Of a DNA stretch of 64,000 nucleotides, positions 38,738 to 48,451 are shown piece by piece. The translations under genes and the position numbers were made by a program. The stretch is from NCBI RefSeq assembly GCF_040687965.1, contig NZ_CP156084.1:2480501-2544500 (forward strand). The letters are read 5' to 3'. This DNA is from Methylocystis echinoides. GTDB taxonomy: Bacteria > Pseudomonadota > Alphaproteobacteria > Rhizobiales > Beijerinckiaceae. The notes below the pieces were generated by a model. That model saw only the letters and a list, made by a program, of their open reading frames with translations. It was not told the DNA's origin and ran no database searches. Positions within the stretch are counted from its first letter, which is position 1; each line of letters opens with the position of its first letter.

Positions 38738-38753
38738 TTAATGCTTCGTTAAC
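38738..38753. promoter_or_regulatory. CtrA box upstream of minC
   Basis: TTAA-TGCTTCG-TTAAC matches the full CtrA consensus TTAA-N7-TTAAC. It lies 32-47 bases before the minC start, within the promoter region 38580-38784. CtrA is the master cell-cycle regulator of alphaproteobacteria, and Min genes are known CtrA targets in Sinorhizobium. The rest of this gap holds no gene. Confidence 0.65.
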
Positions 38754-38784
38754 CATCTGCAGGCATTAAGGAAAACTCAATTAA

Positions 38785-39591
38785 TTGAACGAGTTCGCCG
38801 TGACGCAGACTGCCTCCCGCCACATCCGCTTTCGGGGCCGTTCCTACCCGACACTCGCGCTTGAACTCGAGGCCCCGCTCGCCGACTGGATGGCCCGGCT
38901 CGACGCCTATCTCGCCTGCTCGCCCGCCTTCTTTGCGAAGAAGCCCATCGTCATCGACGTGGCCAGGCTCGAACTCGATCGCAGCAGCCTCGTCCAGCTT
39001 CTGCAAGAGCTTACCCAGCGGGGCATCAGGATTTTGGGAATCGCCGGCGTCGATCCGAGCTGGGCTGCGGATGATCTTCCGCCGATTCTGACCGGCGGAC
39101 GCGCGGCGTCGGCGCCGGATGGGGACGAGCCCAAGAAAAAAGCTGAGCTGACGGTTGAAGAGCGCGCCGCCTTCGAGCAGATCGCCGGCGCGCTCGCCGC
39201 GTCCCGCGATCCGACCGAAGGTCAGGAGAAGCCGGCCGCCGCGACTCCCGATCAAGGCCCCGTGACGCCGCTCGTCGTCGATGCGCCGGTGCGTTCGGGC
39301 CAAACCATTTTCCATCCGCAGGGCGACGTGATCGTCATCGGCTCGGTAAGTTCCGGCGCCGACGTGATCGCCGGCGGGTCGATCCATGTTTACGGAACCT
39401 TGCGCGGGCGGGCGATGGCTGGCGCCTATGGCGAGATGAGCGCGCGTATTTTCTGCCGCCGTCTCGAGGCCGAACTGCTCGCGGTCGGAGGCGTCTACCT
39501 TACCGCCGACGAAATCGACAAAGACATGTTGAGCCAGAACGTTCAGATCTGGCTCGACTCGGAAGACGTGAAAGTTGCGCGGCTGGATTGA
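38785..39591 (+). CDS. minC: Septum site-determining protein MinC
   Basis: A 268-aa inhibitor of FtsZ ring formation. The N-terminal domain (about 1-105) is followed by a variable Ala/Pro/Glu linker. The C-terminal beta-helix domain contains VRSGQTIFHPQGDVIVIGSVSSGADVIAGGSIHVYGTLRGRAMAG, which binds MinD. The start is uncertain: TTG at 38785 or GTG at 38800; neither has a strong ribosome-binding site. It is first in the minCDE operon. Confidence 0.93.
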   Translation: MNEFAVTQTASRHIRFRGRSYPTLALELEAPLADWMARLDAYLACSPAFFAKKPIVIDVARLELDRSSLVQLLQELTQRGIRILGIAGVDPSWAADDLPPILTGGRAASAPDGDEPKKKAELTVEERAAFEQIAGALAASRDPTEGQEKPAAATPDQGPVTPLVVDAPVRSGQTIFHPQGDVIVIGSVSSGADVIAGGSIHVYGTLRGRAMAGAYGEMSARIFCRRLEAELLAVGGVYLTADEIDKDMLSQNVQIWLDSEDVKVARLD

Positions 39592-39606
39592 GAGAGGATA
39601 ATTGAA

Positions 39607-40422
39607 ATGACCAAAGTCGTGGTGGTCACCTCGGGTAAGGGCGGCGTCGGAAAGACGACGTCAACCGCTGCGCTCGGCGCGGCGCTCGCCCAGCAGGGCA
39701 AGAAGGTCGCCGTCGTCGATTTCGACGTCGGACTGCGAAATCTGGATCTCGTCATGGGCGCCGAGCGGCGCGTGGTCTATGACCTGATCAATGTCGCCCA
39801 GGGCGATGCGAAACTGCAGCAGGCGCTCATTCGCGACAAGCGTTTGCCCAATCTGTTCCTCCTGCCGGCGTCGCAGACGCGCGACAAGGACGCGCTCACT
39901 GAAGACGGCGTGCGCGCCGTGATCGGCGAGCTGCGCGACAAATTCGACTGGGTGCTCTGCGACAGCCCCGCTGGGATCGAGCGGGGCGCGACGCTCGCCA
40001 TGCGATTTGCCGATGTCGCGATCGTCGTCGCCAATCCCGAGGTTTCCTCGGTGCGCGATTCGGATCGCATCATCGGCCTCCTCGACGCCAAGACCGAGCA
40101 GGCGGAGAAAGGCGGGCGCATCGAGAAGCATCTCCTGCTCACCCGTTATGACGCGGGCCGCGCGGGTCGGGGCGAAATGCTGAGCATCGATGACGTTCTC
40201 GAGATTCTGTCCATTCCCTTGATCGGCATCGTGCCGGAAAGCGAAGACGTGTTGCGCGCGTCCAACATGGGCTCCCCCGTCGTTCTGCATAATTCGAGCA
40301 GCGCTCCCGCCCGGGCCTATGGCGACGCGGCCCAAAGGCTCTGCGGCGCGGACCTGCCCATGAATATCCCAAGCGACAGGAAGGGCATTCTTGGGCGCCT
40401 GTTCGGCAGGAGGGCTGCATGA
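39607..40422 (+). CDS. minD: Septum site-determining ATPase MinD
   Basis: A 271-aa ParA/MinD-type ATPase. It has the deviant Walker A SGKGGVGKTTSTAALG at residues 8-23, VVDFDVGLRNLDL, and CDSPAGIERGA. The C-terminus (GILGRLFGRRAA) forms the amphipathic membrane-targeting helix. It recruits MinC to the membrane and oscillates with MinE. It overlaps minE by 4 bases. Confidence 0.97.
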   Translation: MTKVVVVTSGKGGVGKTTSTAALGAALAQQGKKVAVVDFDVGLRNLDLVMGAERRVVYDLINVAQGDAKLQQALIRDKRLPNLFLLPASQTRDKDALTEDGVRAVIGELRDKFDWVLCDSPAGIERGATLAMRFADVAIVVANPEVSSVRDSDRIIGLLDAKTEQAEKGGRIEKHLLLTRYDAGRAGRGEMLSIDDVLEILSIPLIGIVPESEDVLRASNMGSPVVLHNSSSAPARAYGDAAQRLCGADLPMNIPSDRKGILGRLFGRRAA

Positions 40423-40706
40423 ATTTGTTTCGTATCTTCAATCGCGGCGGCACCGCGCCCGTTGCGCGCGAGCGTTTGCAGATCCTGCTCGCGCATGAGC
40501 GCACCGCCGCGAGCAAACAGGACCTTCTCGCGATCCTCCATAAGGAAGTGCTCGCGGCCATCTCCAAACATGTCGCGGTCGAGCCGGACAAGGTCGAGGT
40601 GAAAGTCCATCGCAGAGACGAGATGTCGGTCCTCGAAATCGGGATCGAGATCGACGGAGAAGCGATGACGATCCCGGCGGCCCTCGCAGACGACAGGGCC
40701 GCCTGA
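40419..40706 (+). CDS. minE: Cell division topological specificity factor MinE
   Basis: A 95-aa protein with the MinE core VARERLQILLAHERTA, EVLAAISKHVAVEPDKVEVKVHR and a C-terminal dimerisation domain. It stimulates MinD ATPase and confines division inhibition to the poles. It ends 4 bases before the stop of the convergent acyl-CoA synthetase gene, with no visible terminator. Confidence 0.96.
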   Translation: MNLFRIFNRGGTAPVARERLQILLAHERTAASKQDLLAILHKEVLAAISKHVAVEPDKVEVKVHRRDEMSVLEIGIEIDGEAMTIPAALADDRAA

Positions 40707-40710
40707 TCGT

Positions 40711-42780
40711 CTATCGGGGGCTCACGGCGCGCATGCGCGCGTCGACCATCGTGAATGTTTCGCCGACGCCGATGATCGGGTTGAGGTCGAATTCCGACAC
40801 CCAGCCGGCCGCGGCGAACCAGCGCGACAACTCCGAGATCAGTCCCGCGAGGGCGTTCCTGTCGATTGGCGGCGCGCCCCTGTAGCCGTCGAGAAGCTTG
40901 CCGCCCTTCAATTCGTCGAGCATGGCGCGCGCCTCTGCGACCCCAAAGGGCGCGAGCCGCAGCGCCACGTCATTCAGCGCTTCCACCCAAACGCCGCCCA
41001 ACCCGAAAAGCACGAGCGGCCCGAAGGACGCGTCGCGACGGCCGCCGATGACGAGTTCAAGGCCAGCCGGCGATTGCTTTTGCACAAGCGCGGGACCCGG
41101 CCCGAGCCGCGCGCAAAAATCTTCATAGACGCGCGCGACGCTTGCCTCATCGCAAAGGCCGAGACGCACCGCGCCCTGATCGCTCTTATGCGTCAATCCG
41201 GCGCGCTCGGCCTTCACGACGACGGGAAAGCCGAGTTCCGCCGCGCCTGCGCACGCTTGCTTCGCGCTCGCCGCCATGACGAAAGGCGCGACGGAAAAGC
41301 CCTGCCGCGCGAGGAGGGAAAACGCGTCCGCCGTCGCGATCCAGCCGTCCGGTCCGACGGCGCCGGGAGAGGCGATTGCGTCCAACGGCGGCGGGAGATC
41401 GGCGGCCGGTCGGGTTCGTAGAGCGGCGAGCGCCGTCGCGGCTCCGGCTGGCCAGAGATGGCATGGAATGCCGGCGGAGAGCAGACGAGCGCGATTGGAA
41501 TCGGCCGCGCGCGGCGCCACCCAGCAAATATGCAGCGGCTTTTGCGAGCCGCCTGCGCGCGCCGTCGCTTGCGCGTCGATGATCGCCGCGCTGACTTCCT
41601 CCATCAGCGCGGAACGCTGCAGGAGCACGGGGACGACCGCGTCGACTTCGTCGCTTTCCATCAATTGGGCGACACACGCCCCATACATGCGTGAGAAGCG
41701 CGCCCAGTCGGTCGTCACGTCGATCGGGTTGATGGCCGAACCATGCGCGGGCAGCTCGCGCGCAAGCGCCTCTTGCAGCTCTCGCGAGAGGGCAGGAACG
41801 GCGAGGCCTTTCTCTTCGAGAAGATCGGTCAGCTCGACGCCGACGCCGCCAGAGTTGGTGATCACCGCGACGTTCTTCCCGCGCAGCGGCGGCTGCCAGT
41901 CGAGCGCGGCGGCGACATTCAGCAGGGCGTAGCCATCCTCGACCACATGCGCGCCGGCTTGCCGCAAAGCCGCCTCGACGACGACCGCGTCCGTCGACAG
42001 CGCGGCGGTGTGGCTCGCGGCGGCGCGCTGCCCTGCGGGACGACGCCCGGTTTTCAACACGACGACGGGTTTGCGTTTGGTAATGTCTGCAAGAGCCTCG
42101 AAGAGGCGCCTGCCGTCGCGGATTGATTCGAGCAACAAGGCAATGACCGTCGTTTCCGGATCGTCGGCCAGATACGCCAATATGTCCGTCTCATTGAGGT
42201 CGGCCTTGTTGCCGAGCGCGACGATTTTCGAAAATCCTACGCCTTCATCCATAGATCGCGAATAAGCCGCCATTCCGTAAGCGCCGCTCTGGGTGATGAG
42301 CGATACGCCGCCCTTCTTTGGCAGGCCAATCGAAAGGGAGGCGTTGAGGCCGCAACCGGCGCTGATGACGCCGAAGCAATTGGGGCCGATGAGACGCACG
42401 CCTTGGGCCGCGGCCGCCTCGAGCGTTCGACGCTGCAATTCCGCGCCTTGTGGCCCAACTTCGGCAAAGCCGCCGGTAATGACGACGGCGACGGGAACGC
42501 CCGCCTTGCCGCAATCCTCGATGACTCCGGGCACGCTCGCGGCCGGCGTGACGATGACGGCCAAATCGACGCCCGTCGGCGCGGCGTCGAGTCGTGAATA
42601 GGCGGGCGCGCCGAGCAATTCGCGGGCCGATGGGTGGATGGCGACGACCTGGCCCTTAAAGCCGGATTCCTGCGCCGTGAGGTTCTTCAAGAAAAGAGTT
42701 CCGGCCTTGCCGGGCGTCGCAGAAGCGCCGACCACGGCAACGCAGCGCGGAGCGAACAGTGCGTTTCGCCAGTTGCTCAT
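40711..42780 (-). CDS. NDP-forming acyl-CoA synthetase (acetate-CoA ligase, ADP-forming type)
   Basis: A 689-aa enzyme of the succinyl-CoA synthetase-like family with fused alpha and beta parts. The CoA-binding domain is at the start (CVAVVGASATPGKAG), the phosphohistidine motif ASHTAAL holds His257, and an ATP-grasp domain lies at the C-terminus (FPVVVKAERAGLTHKSDQGAV). It interconverts a carboxylic acid, ATP and CoA with acyl-CoA, ADP and phosphate. As last gene of the CoM/epoxide operon (4-base overlap upstream), it would plausibly activate the acid made from the epoxide. Which acid is unknown. Confidence 0.9.
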   Translation of the reverse strand: MSNWRNALFAPRCVAVVGASATPGKAGTLFLKNLTAQESGFKGQVVAIHPSARELLGAPAYSRLDAAPTGVDLAVIVTPAASVPGVIEDCGKAGVPVAVVITGGFAEVGPQGAELQRRTLEAAAAQGVRLIGPNCFGVISAGCGLNASLSIGLPKKGGVSLITQSGAYGMAAYSRSMDEGVGFSKIVALGNKADLNETDILAYLADDPETTVIALLLESIRDGRRLFEALADITKRKPVVVLKTGRRPAGQRAAASHTAALSTDAVVVEAALRQAGAHVVEDGYALLNVAAALDWQPPLRGKNVAVITNSGGVGVELTDLLEEKGLAVPALSRELQEALARELPAHGSAINPIDVTTDWARFSRMYGACVAQLMESDEVDAVVPVLLQRSALMEEVSAAIIDAQATARAGGSQKPLHICWVAPRAADSNRARLLSAGIPCHLWPAGAATALAALRTRPAADLPPPLDAIASPGAVGPDGWIATADAFSLLARQGFSVAPFVMAASAKQACAGAAELGFPVVVKAERAGLTHKSDQGAVRLGLCDEASVARVYEDFCARLGPGPALVQKQSPAGLELVIGGRRDASFGPLVLFGLGGVWVEALNDVALRLAPFGVAEARAMLDELKGGKLLDGYRGAPPIDRNALAGLISELSRWFAAAGWVSEFDLNPIIGVGETFTMVDARMRAVSPR

Positions 42781-43781
42781 GAGGCCTGCTCCGGGAAAGA
42801 CGCGAACAGCGCCGGCGCGCCGCCCGTATGGAGAAAAAGCACGTCGTCGACGTCGGCAAAGGCGCCGCCCCCCAGCAGATTGAGATAGCCCCCCATCGCC
42901 TTCCCCGTGTAGACAGGGTCGAGAAAGATCGCTTCGGCGCGGGCGACAGCGGCGATCGCCTCCTCGCCTTCAGGCGACGGGACGCCATAGCCGGGGCCAA
43001 TGAATGCGCCATGCACGCGGCAGTCGATGGCGTTTAAATTCGGGCGGGCGCCGATCAGCGCCGCGGCGTCTTCAGCGAGCGCATGGGCGCGCGCGGCGGC
43101 TTCCTCCGCAGGGCGGCTGACACTTATCGCCTCGATGCGCCAGGGGGCGCCCAAGAGCGCCGTTCCCAGGAGCCAACCGGCGAGCGTGGCGGAGCCGCCA
43201 ACCGCCATGACGACGCGGGTCGGCGCAACGCCGAGCGCCGCGCATTGAGCGAGCGTCTCCTGCGTCGCCAGCACATGTGCGAGCGCCGCAAGCGGGCAAG
43301 CGCCGCCGCGCGGCACGACATAGGGCCGGCCGCCCCGCGCGTCGATTTCAAAGGCCTTGCGCGAAATCTCGCGGTCGACGGAAGCGCGATCCGGATCGTC
43401 GGTAAAATGAACCTGTGCGCCGAGCGTCACAGCGAGTCGATAATTGCCTTCCGCGCGCCTCGGCTTGGCGCCCCAATAAACGGCGATGCAATCGAGACCA
43501 GCGAGCCCTGCGATCCCGGCGGCGGCGCGAACGTGGTTGGAGAGGGGACCGGCTCCCGTTATCAAAGCGTCGGCGCCGCGGCTCACGGCGTCGCCAACGA
43601 CGAGATCGAGCGCGCGCACTTTGTTGCCGCCGAACGCCGTTGGAATGAGGTCGTCACGCTTGAGCCACAGACGCGGTCCGCCGACGGCCGCGGAGAGACG
43701 CTCCGCGGCATGCAGGGGCGTGGCCTGCGCCAAGAGCGACAGGCGCGGAAGCGCATCGAGCTTCGCAGCCCATTCCGTCAC
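42777..43781 (-). CDS. xcbE: PLP-dependent D-cysteine desulfhydrase-like enzyme (XcbE-like, CoM biosynthesis)
   Basis: A 334-aa fold-type II PLP enzyme of the ACC deaminase/D-cysteine desulfhydrase family. The PLP Lys lies in LIPTAFGGNKVRALD, with TGAGPLSNHVRAAAG and the glycine-rich phosphate loop VVMAVGGSATLAGW. In Xanthobacter the corresponding XcbE1 is assigned to a late, C-S bond cleaving step of CoM synthesis. The GTG start at 43781 overlaps the preceding stop (GTGA); the more distant start at 43826 lies inside the neighbour. In gene order it follows the B, C and D homologues as in Xanthobacter. Confidence 0.75.
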   Translation of the reverse strand: MTEWAAKLDALPRLSLLAQATPLHAAERLSAAVGGPRLWLKRDDLIPTAFGGNKVRALDLVVGDAVSRGADALITGAGPLSNHVRAAAGIAGLAGLDCIAVYWGAKPRRAEGNYRLAVTLGAQVHFTDDPDRASVDREISRKAFEIDARGGRPYVVPRGGACPLAALAHVLATQETLAQCAALGVAPTRVVMAVGGSATLAGWLLGTALLGAPWRIEAISVSRPAEEAAARAHALAEDAAALIGARPNLNAIDCRVHGAFIGPGYGVPSPEGEEAIAAVARAEAIFLDPVYTGKAMGGYLNLLGGGAFADVDDVLFLHTGGAPALFASFPEQAS

Positions 43782-45139
43782 GTCGCGCCTCCCTCCTGGA
43801 GAAGCCGGTCGACGAGCTCCTGACATTGCCCGATCTGCGCCGAAGGGTCGAGCAAGCGCGCAATCTCTTCTGCGGAGAGATGCGCTCGAATATCCTTGTC
43901 ACGTGCGACTGCGTCAGAAAAAGTACGTCCCTCCCGCCGCGCCGCAGCGGAGAGCGCGTGGACAATCCGATGGGCGGTCTGTTTGCCGACGCGTCGCGCA
44001 AGCGCAAGCATCACGCCTTCCGACAGCGCGAAGCCGCCGTCGGCGAGAAGATTGGCGCGCATCCGGTTCGCATCCACTTCGACAGTTTCGAGCAGCGTAG
44101 CGACCAGGGCGATCGCCTTGCCGGCCGCCATGGTGAGTTGCGGGATCGCGTGCCATTCAACCTTCCACGAACGTCCGTCGCGCTCGTGATCGTGCACGAG
44201 ACTTTCGCTCAGCAGCCCGGCGTTGGCGCGGACGACCCGCGCCAACGTTCCCAAATGCTCGGCGATTTCAGGATTGCGCTTGTGCGGCATTGTGATGCTG
44301 CCGACGCCTTGCGCCAGCGGGGCTTCGCGCAATTCGCCGATTTCGCTGCGCTGAAGATTATAGACTTCATGGCCGATGCGATCGGATGTCGAGGCGGCAA
44401 GCGCCAGCAGCTGCGCCCATTCGACGAAAATGTCGCGGCTCGACGTCCAGGACAGGTCTGGCGCGTCGAGGCCAAGGCGTTCGAAAAAATCGCGCTGAAC
44501 CAAGAGCGCCGTTGCGCCCAGCGCCGACAGACTGCCGACGCCGCCGCATAATTGGCCGACGTTCATGCGCGCCTGCGTCTCATTGAAGCGCGTGCGATGG
44601 CGGCGCAACTCTGCAAGCCAGCCTGCGACCTTGAAGCCAAGAGTAATCGGCAGTCCCTGCTGCCCATGCGTGCGGCCGGCCATCACCGTGTCGCGATGAC
44701 GCCGGCAGAGCGTTTCGCAGGCGGCGATCGAGCGCTCGAGGTCTTGGACGATGAGCGTGCGCGCCTCCCGGAGAGCAAGAACGAGCCAGGTGTCGGCAAT
44801 GTCTTGGACCGTGGCGCCGAAATAGAACCATTCCGCGCCGGAAGCAGAGCATCGGCGCGCGACGGCGTCGATCAAGCCTGCCGTCGAGTGGCCGGTCGCT
44901 TCATATCCTGCACGGCATTCTTGCAGGAAATCGTCGTCGATGCGGAGCGACGCGCAGGCCGCGACAATGTCGCGCCCGGCGTCCGCCGGGATGAGCCCAT
45001 GCTCCGCCTCGATCGATGCGAGCAGGCCGAGCAAGTCCACCCAGCGCCGCGTACGCGCCGCGTCGGTGAAAAGCGCCTGCGTCGGCGGCGTCGCCCAGGC
45101 GTCGCCGTAAATTCGCGAGCCGAATGACCAGTCGCTCAT
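43778..45139 (-). CDS. xcbD: Aspartase/fumarase-superfamily lyase (XcbD-like, CoM biosynthesis)
   Basis: A 453-aa enzyme resembling adenylosuccinate lyase and carboxymuconate cycloisomerase. The superfamily signature loop is GVGSITMPHKRNPEIAEH; other conserved regions are AGRTHGQQGLPITLGFK and TGHSTAGLIDAVARR. A housekeeping purB role is unlikely given its operon. In the bacterial CoM pathway one such enzyme is thought to add cysteine to sulfoacrylate. Both ends overlap neighbours by 4 bases. Assignment rests on family plus context. Confidence 0.75.
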   Translation of the reverse strand: MSDWSFGSRIYGDAWATPPTQALFTDAARTRRWVDLLGLLASIEAEHGLIPADAGRDIVAACASLRIDDDFLQECRAGYEATGHSTAGLIDAVARRCSASGAEWFYFGATVQDIADTWLVLALREARTLIVQDLERSIAACETLCRRHRDTVMAGRTHGQQGLPITLGFKVAGWLAELRRHRTRFNETQARMNVGQLCGGVGSLSALGATALLVQRDFFERLGLDAPDLSWTSSRDIFVEWAQLLALAASTSDRIGHEVYNLQRSEIGELREAPLAQGVGSITMPHKRNPEIAEHLGTLARVVRANAGLLSESLVHDHERDGRSWKVEWHAIPQLTMAAGKAIALVATLLETVEVDANRMRANLLADGGFALSEGVMLALARRVGKQTAHRIVHALSAAARREGRTFSDAVARDKDIRAHLSAEEIARLLDPSAQIGQCQELVDRLLQEGGAT

Positions 45140-46650
45140 CCCGCCTCCGATACGAAGGCGGCGGCCTCGCCGAGAAGTCGGTCGATCGCCTCTTCACGAC
45201 GACCGCGCAGCGCCTGGAGCGCGTCGCGCTTTACGCGAATCTCGCTCTTGAGCTCTTCGGCCATCGCCGCCACTTCTGTCTCCGCTGCGCATCCGTAGTC
45301 GGTGCGCGCCGCTACGCAGGCGGCGGGATCCAGCGCGGTGAAGACGACCTGCTGGATATGCTTCCGGTCCAAAAAAACGTCGGCCGCCCGTAATGACGCG
45401 AGAACGTCGTCGACCGTCGCGTCGGCCAGCGTTTGCCCCGTCGCTTCGAGCCCGCTCATAAGCGCGCCAACAATCCCATGCGCGCGCCGGTAATCGATCT
45501 TGGCTTTGGCGCTGAGGCGTTCCGCGAGATCGGTCGCACAGACGCTGCGGTCGGCAAGCGCAGCGCCGGCGCGCGCCGCGTCGAACGTCAAGTCTTTGAG
45601 ACATTCGGCGACGAGCAGGGCGGCTTCCGCGACCGACGTCACGGCGTCGGGCGCCGCGGCATAGACGAAGAGGCGATTGTCCATCTGGCCAGAGGGCGTG
45701 CGTCCGGCGGCGCTCACCCCGGTCTGAACGCCGATGAGGCGGTTGGCGGTCGCGCGCACAAAGGCGAGCGCGAAGGGGTTGCGTTTTTGCGGCATGATTT
45801 TGCTGGCGCGCGCATGGCGGTCGGCAAGGCGGACGAATCCAAATTCGGCGCTTGCAAAAATCATCAGATCTTCCGCGAGGCGGTCGAGGTTGACGCTTGC
45901 CGCGACGGCGATCGAACAGGCTTCGATCGAAAGGTCGTGCAGCCACATGGCGTCGCGGGCGTGGCGGACCGGCGCGGGAAATCCCAACGACGCGGCCAAT
46001 GCCCAGCGATCCTGCCGAATTGTCGATCCATTGGAGCTGCCGATGCCGGCTGGGCACTGATCGGCGCGCGCATGAAGAGCTACGACGCGATCGACATCGC
46101 GCAGGACAGGAAAGGCGAAAGTCTGCAAGTAATGACCGAAGGTCGTCGGCTGCGCCGCTTGCAGATAAGTGTAGTCGGGCATCAAACTGCCCTTGTGTCT
46201 CAAAGACGTTTCGCTGAAGGTCTCGGCGCTCGTCAACAGCGCATCGCCCAGGCCGCATAACGCGTCGCAGAGCGTGAGATGAAAGGCCGTGGTCAGCGCT
46301 TCGCGCCTCGCGCGCGCGACGCCGAGCCATGCGGCCGAAGACGTTTTGCCAGTGAGCCAGGCTTCGCGGTTGGTGTAGAGATCGCCGAATTCCGCGCGAG
46401 GGGCGAAGCTCTCGGGCGCGACCTGCAGGTCTAGCAGCGCGGCGACAAGCTCTCGCGCCGCCGGCGCTGGAATGACCCCATCACTCGCCAGGCGCAAGGT
46501 ATGCGCGAGGTCGACCCATCCCACCGCTCTGACAAGGCCTGTCTGCGCTGTCAGCTCGCTTGCAAACGCCGTATTCACCAACCGCTCGGAAGGCTCCTGC
46601 AAGAGGCGTTCGCCAATCTCCAAGGCCGCAACGCGTGCGTCATGGTTCAT
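45136..46650 (-). CDS. xcbC: Aspartase/fumarase-superfamily lyase (XcbC-like, CoM biosynthesis)
   Basis: A 504-aa enzyme resembling argininosuccinate lyase. The signature loop is [35 protein letters not shown] matches the conserved second region and [12 protein letters not shown] a further loop. The C-terminal 100 residues include an unusual Glu/Arg-rich helix. In Xanthobacter, XcbC1 is reported to eliminate phosphate from phosphosulfolactate to give sulfoacrylate. It directly follows the ComA-type gene with a 4-base overlap, matching the xcbB-C-D-E order. An argH role is unlikely here. Confidence 0.75.
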   Translation of the reverse strand: MNHDARVAALEIGERLLQEPSERLVNTAFASELTAQTGLVRAVGWVDLAHTLRLASDGVIPAPAARELVAALLDLQVAPESFAPRAEFGDLYTNREAWLTGKTSSAAWLGVARARREALTTAFHLTLCDALCGLGDALLTSAETFSETSLRHKGSLMPDYTYLQAAQPTTFGHYLQTFAFPVLRDVDRVVALHARADQCPAGIGSSNGSTIRQDRWALAASLGFPAPVRHARDAMWLHDLSIEACSIAVAASVNLDRLAEDLMIFASAEFGFVRLADRHARASKIMPQKRNPFALAFVRATANRLIGVQTGVSAAGRTPSGQMDNRLFVYAAAPDAVTSVAEAALLVAECLKDLTFDAARAGAALADRSVCATDLAERLSAKAKIDYRRAHGIVGALMSGLEATGQTLADATVDDVLASLRAADVFLDRKHIQQVVFTALDPAACVAARTDYGCAAETEVAAMAEELKSEIRVKRDALQALRGRREEAIDRLLGEAAAFVSEAG

Positions 46651-47528
46651 TCCGGGCCTCTCGTTTCATCGAGAGGTCCGTTCTCGATCCGCGAAGGATC
46701 CCATAACCCGGCTTCTTTAGAGCGACGCGCAACGGCGTCGAAGGTTTCATAGCGGAGCCCACAACGCAGCGCCTCGAGCGCGAGACATTCCTCGGGCGGG
46801 ATATTGCCGAGGCTGACGTTGGCGCCGAACCGGCAGACGAGATAGGCTTGTTGGGCGCGCAGTGGCGCCTCCCAGATGATACGAGCGCCCGCATCGCCAA
46901 CGCGGCGCATGATTTCATCGAGGAACGGCCCGCGGATCTCTCCGCCCTCATCATAAATGCCGACGCCGCAACCGCTCTCCCTGCCTTCGACAATGACCCA
47001 GCCCGCGCCCCATTCGAGATCCTGAATGATTTGCGCGGCAAGTTCGCCGGCCTCCGGCTGGCGCGACGGATCCTTTCTTCCAACTTCCGTAATCGGCTGA
47101 AGACCAGCGTTTCGCGCGCAATCGATCATGCGGCGGCGCCGCTCGCCAGGCAAGCTGATTGTGCCTTCGGAAATTTCCGCGGCGCCAAAGCCCAGCGCAG
47201 CCGCGCGCGTCATGAAGACGCGGCAATGCTCCTGCACCACCGCGGCCTCGAGAAGCGTGCCCCCCGGATAAGCAAGAATGTCATGCGCGCGCAGCATGTC
47301 GAGCTTTGCCTCAAGGCAGGCGCGCGGCATGAGCGCGGTTGTTCCAAAGCCGAATTTCCAGTGATCGATATGTGCGGCGGAGATGTCGAGAATATCGCGC
47401 ATGGCGGCGAGCCCCACGCCCGTGTCGATGACCATCGTCACGCCGACTGGGCGCGGGCGCCGAAGCCTTCGATCGACGATGGCGTCGAGGGACCAGACGC
47501 CGCGCCATGCCGAGTCGGTCGCGCTCAT
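46647..47528 (-). CDS. xcbB: Phosphosulfolactate synthase (ComA/XcbB type)
   Basis: A 293-aa TIM-barrel enzyme of the ComA family, which adds sulfite to phosphoenolpyruvate to give phosphosulfolactate, the first step of CoM synthesis. Conserved segments are [72 protein letters not shown] and [10 protein letters not shown]. In bacteria it marks CoM-using alkene degraders, although relatives occur elsewhere. It overlaps the unknown gene upstream and the XcbC-like gene downstream by 4 bases. Confidence 0.88.
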   Translation of the reverse strand: MSATDSAWRGVWSLDAIVDRRLRRPRPVGVTMVIDTGVGLAAMRDILDISAAHIDHWKFGFGTTALMPRACLEAKLDMLRAHDILAYPGGTLLEAAVVQEHCRVFMTRAAALGFGAAEISEGTISLPGERRRRMIDCARNAGLQPITEVGRKDPSRQPEAGELAAQIIQDLEWGAGWVIVEGRESGCGVGIYDEGGEIRGPFLDEIMRRVGDAGARIIWEAPLRAQQAYLVCRFGANVSLGNIPPEECLALEALRCGLRYETFDAVARRSKEAGLWDPSRIENGPLDETRGPE

Positions 47529-48451
47529 GCAGGGCGCTCCTCGTCGACACTAGAGGCGAGGCTGCGCAATGCGCGTTCGATCATCGGTAGATCGGCGCCC
47601 CAGGGAACCACCATGACATTCCCGTCGCGCTCGATGTCGAATTCGAGCAGACAGCATTTTAGAAGCGTCGGCTCCTCGCGCCGCCCCGCAATCGCCCGCG
47701 GACACATTTCAATGCGCGGCGGTTCATCGCCGTAATAATGGCGGTGAAATTGAAGGCTGCGCGCGCAGCCGATCAGCGTCCAATCTTGGCGCGCGGCCGG
47801 ACGCTCGTCCAAATAATGAACAGGGACGCCAAGATCATCGAGCCCGCCAGAACGGCAGGGGACGAGAAAGGCAGGCGCCGCGCGATCCCGCACGAGCGCC
47901 TTCAACTCGATTCGCTCCAGGATCGGAACAATGGGCGGCAAGTCAGCGTAGCTGAGGACGTGACGCACGAGCTCGAAGAGCTTCGGAGGCTCCGGCGGCG
48001 TAACCTCCACGACGGTTACAACAAGCGGCTTGGGTCGGTGAATGAAATTGACGTGGTCGAATTTGCCTTCGCAAATCAAGGTGCGATCCGCGCCCACCCC
48101 CATGCGAGTTGCGAGCGCGGCGAGCGACGAGGGGTTCCCGCAGTCCGTATCCGGGTCGCGCAGAAACACGCAGCTTTCGGGCAACGCCAGAACCTCCACG
48201 TGTCGAATGGGCGAAAACAGAGGCTCGCGGTCGATCAATTCGACGGCGACGACGGCATGCTCGCCCCGCGGGGAGCGCAAGACGATAAATTCTGTACGGC
48301 GATAGGCCTCCCGATCCATGAAACGCCCGATAATGGCGTCCTCGCTCATCGTGCCGTCATAGGGTTGGACGCTGACGCCGCGATAGGGCAGGGGAACGAC
48401 ATTCGGCCTCCCGCGCAGCGATCGTCGGCTCGGCTCAACAGGGGCGTTCAT
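47525..48451 (-). CDS. Unknown protein embedded in the CoM/epoxide operon
   Basis: A 308-aa soluble protein that I do not recognise. ATG 48451 overlaps the CoA-transferase stop (ATGA) and its own stop overlaps the comA-type start, so it is tightly coupled. Notable segments: [71 protein letters not shown] and [26 protein letters not shown]. It has several conserved-looking Cys and His residues, no signal peptide and no membrane segment. Because the pathway from sulfoacrylate to CoM needs loss of one carboxyl, a role in that decarboxylation is one possibility. This is only inference. Confidence 0.8.
   Translation of the reverse strand: MNAPVEPSRRSLRGRPNVVPLPYRGVSVQPYDGTMSEDAIIGRFMDREAYRRTEFIVLRSPRGEHAVVAVELIDREPLFSPIRHVEVLALPESCVFLRDPDTDCGNPSSLAALATRMGVGADRTLICEGKFDHVNFIHRPKPLVVTVVEVTPPEPPKLFELVRHVLSYADLPPIVPILERIELKALVRDRAAPAFLVPCRSGGLDDLGVPVHYLDERPAARQDWTLIGCARSLQFHRHYYGDEPPRIEMCPRAIAGRREEPTLLKCCLLEFDIERDGNVMVVPWGADLPMIERALRSLASSVDEERPA

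Noticed and set aside
43778-46650. Housekeeping purB and argH
   Set aside because: The two lyases resemble these families, but they are fused into a CoM operon by 4-base overlaps and match the xcbC-xcbD order.
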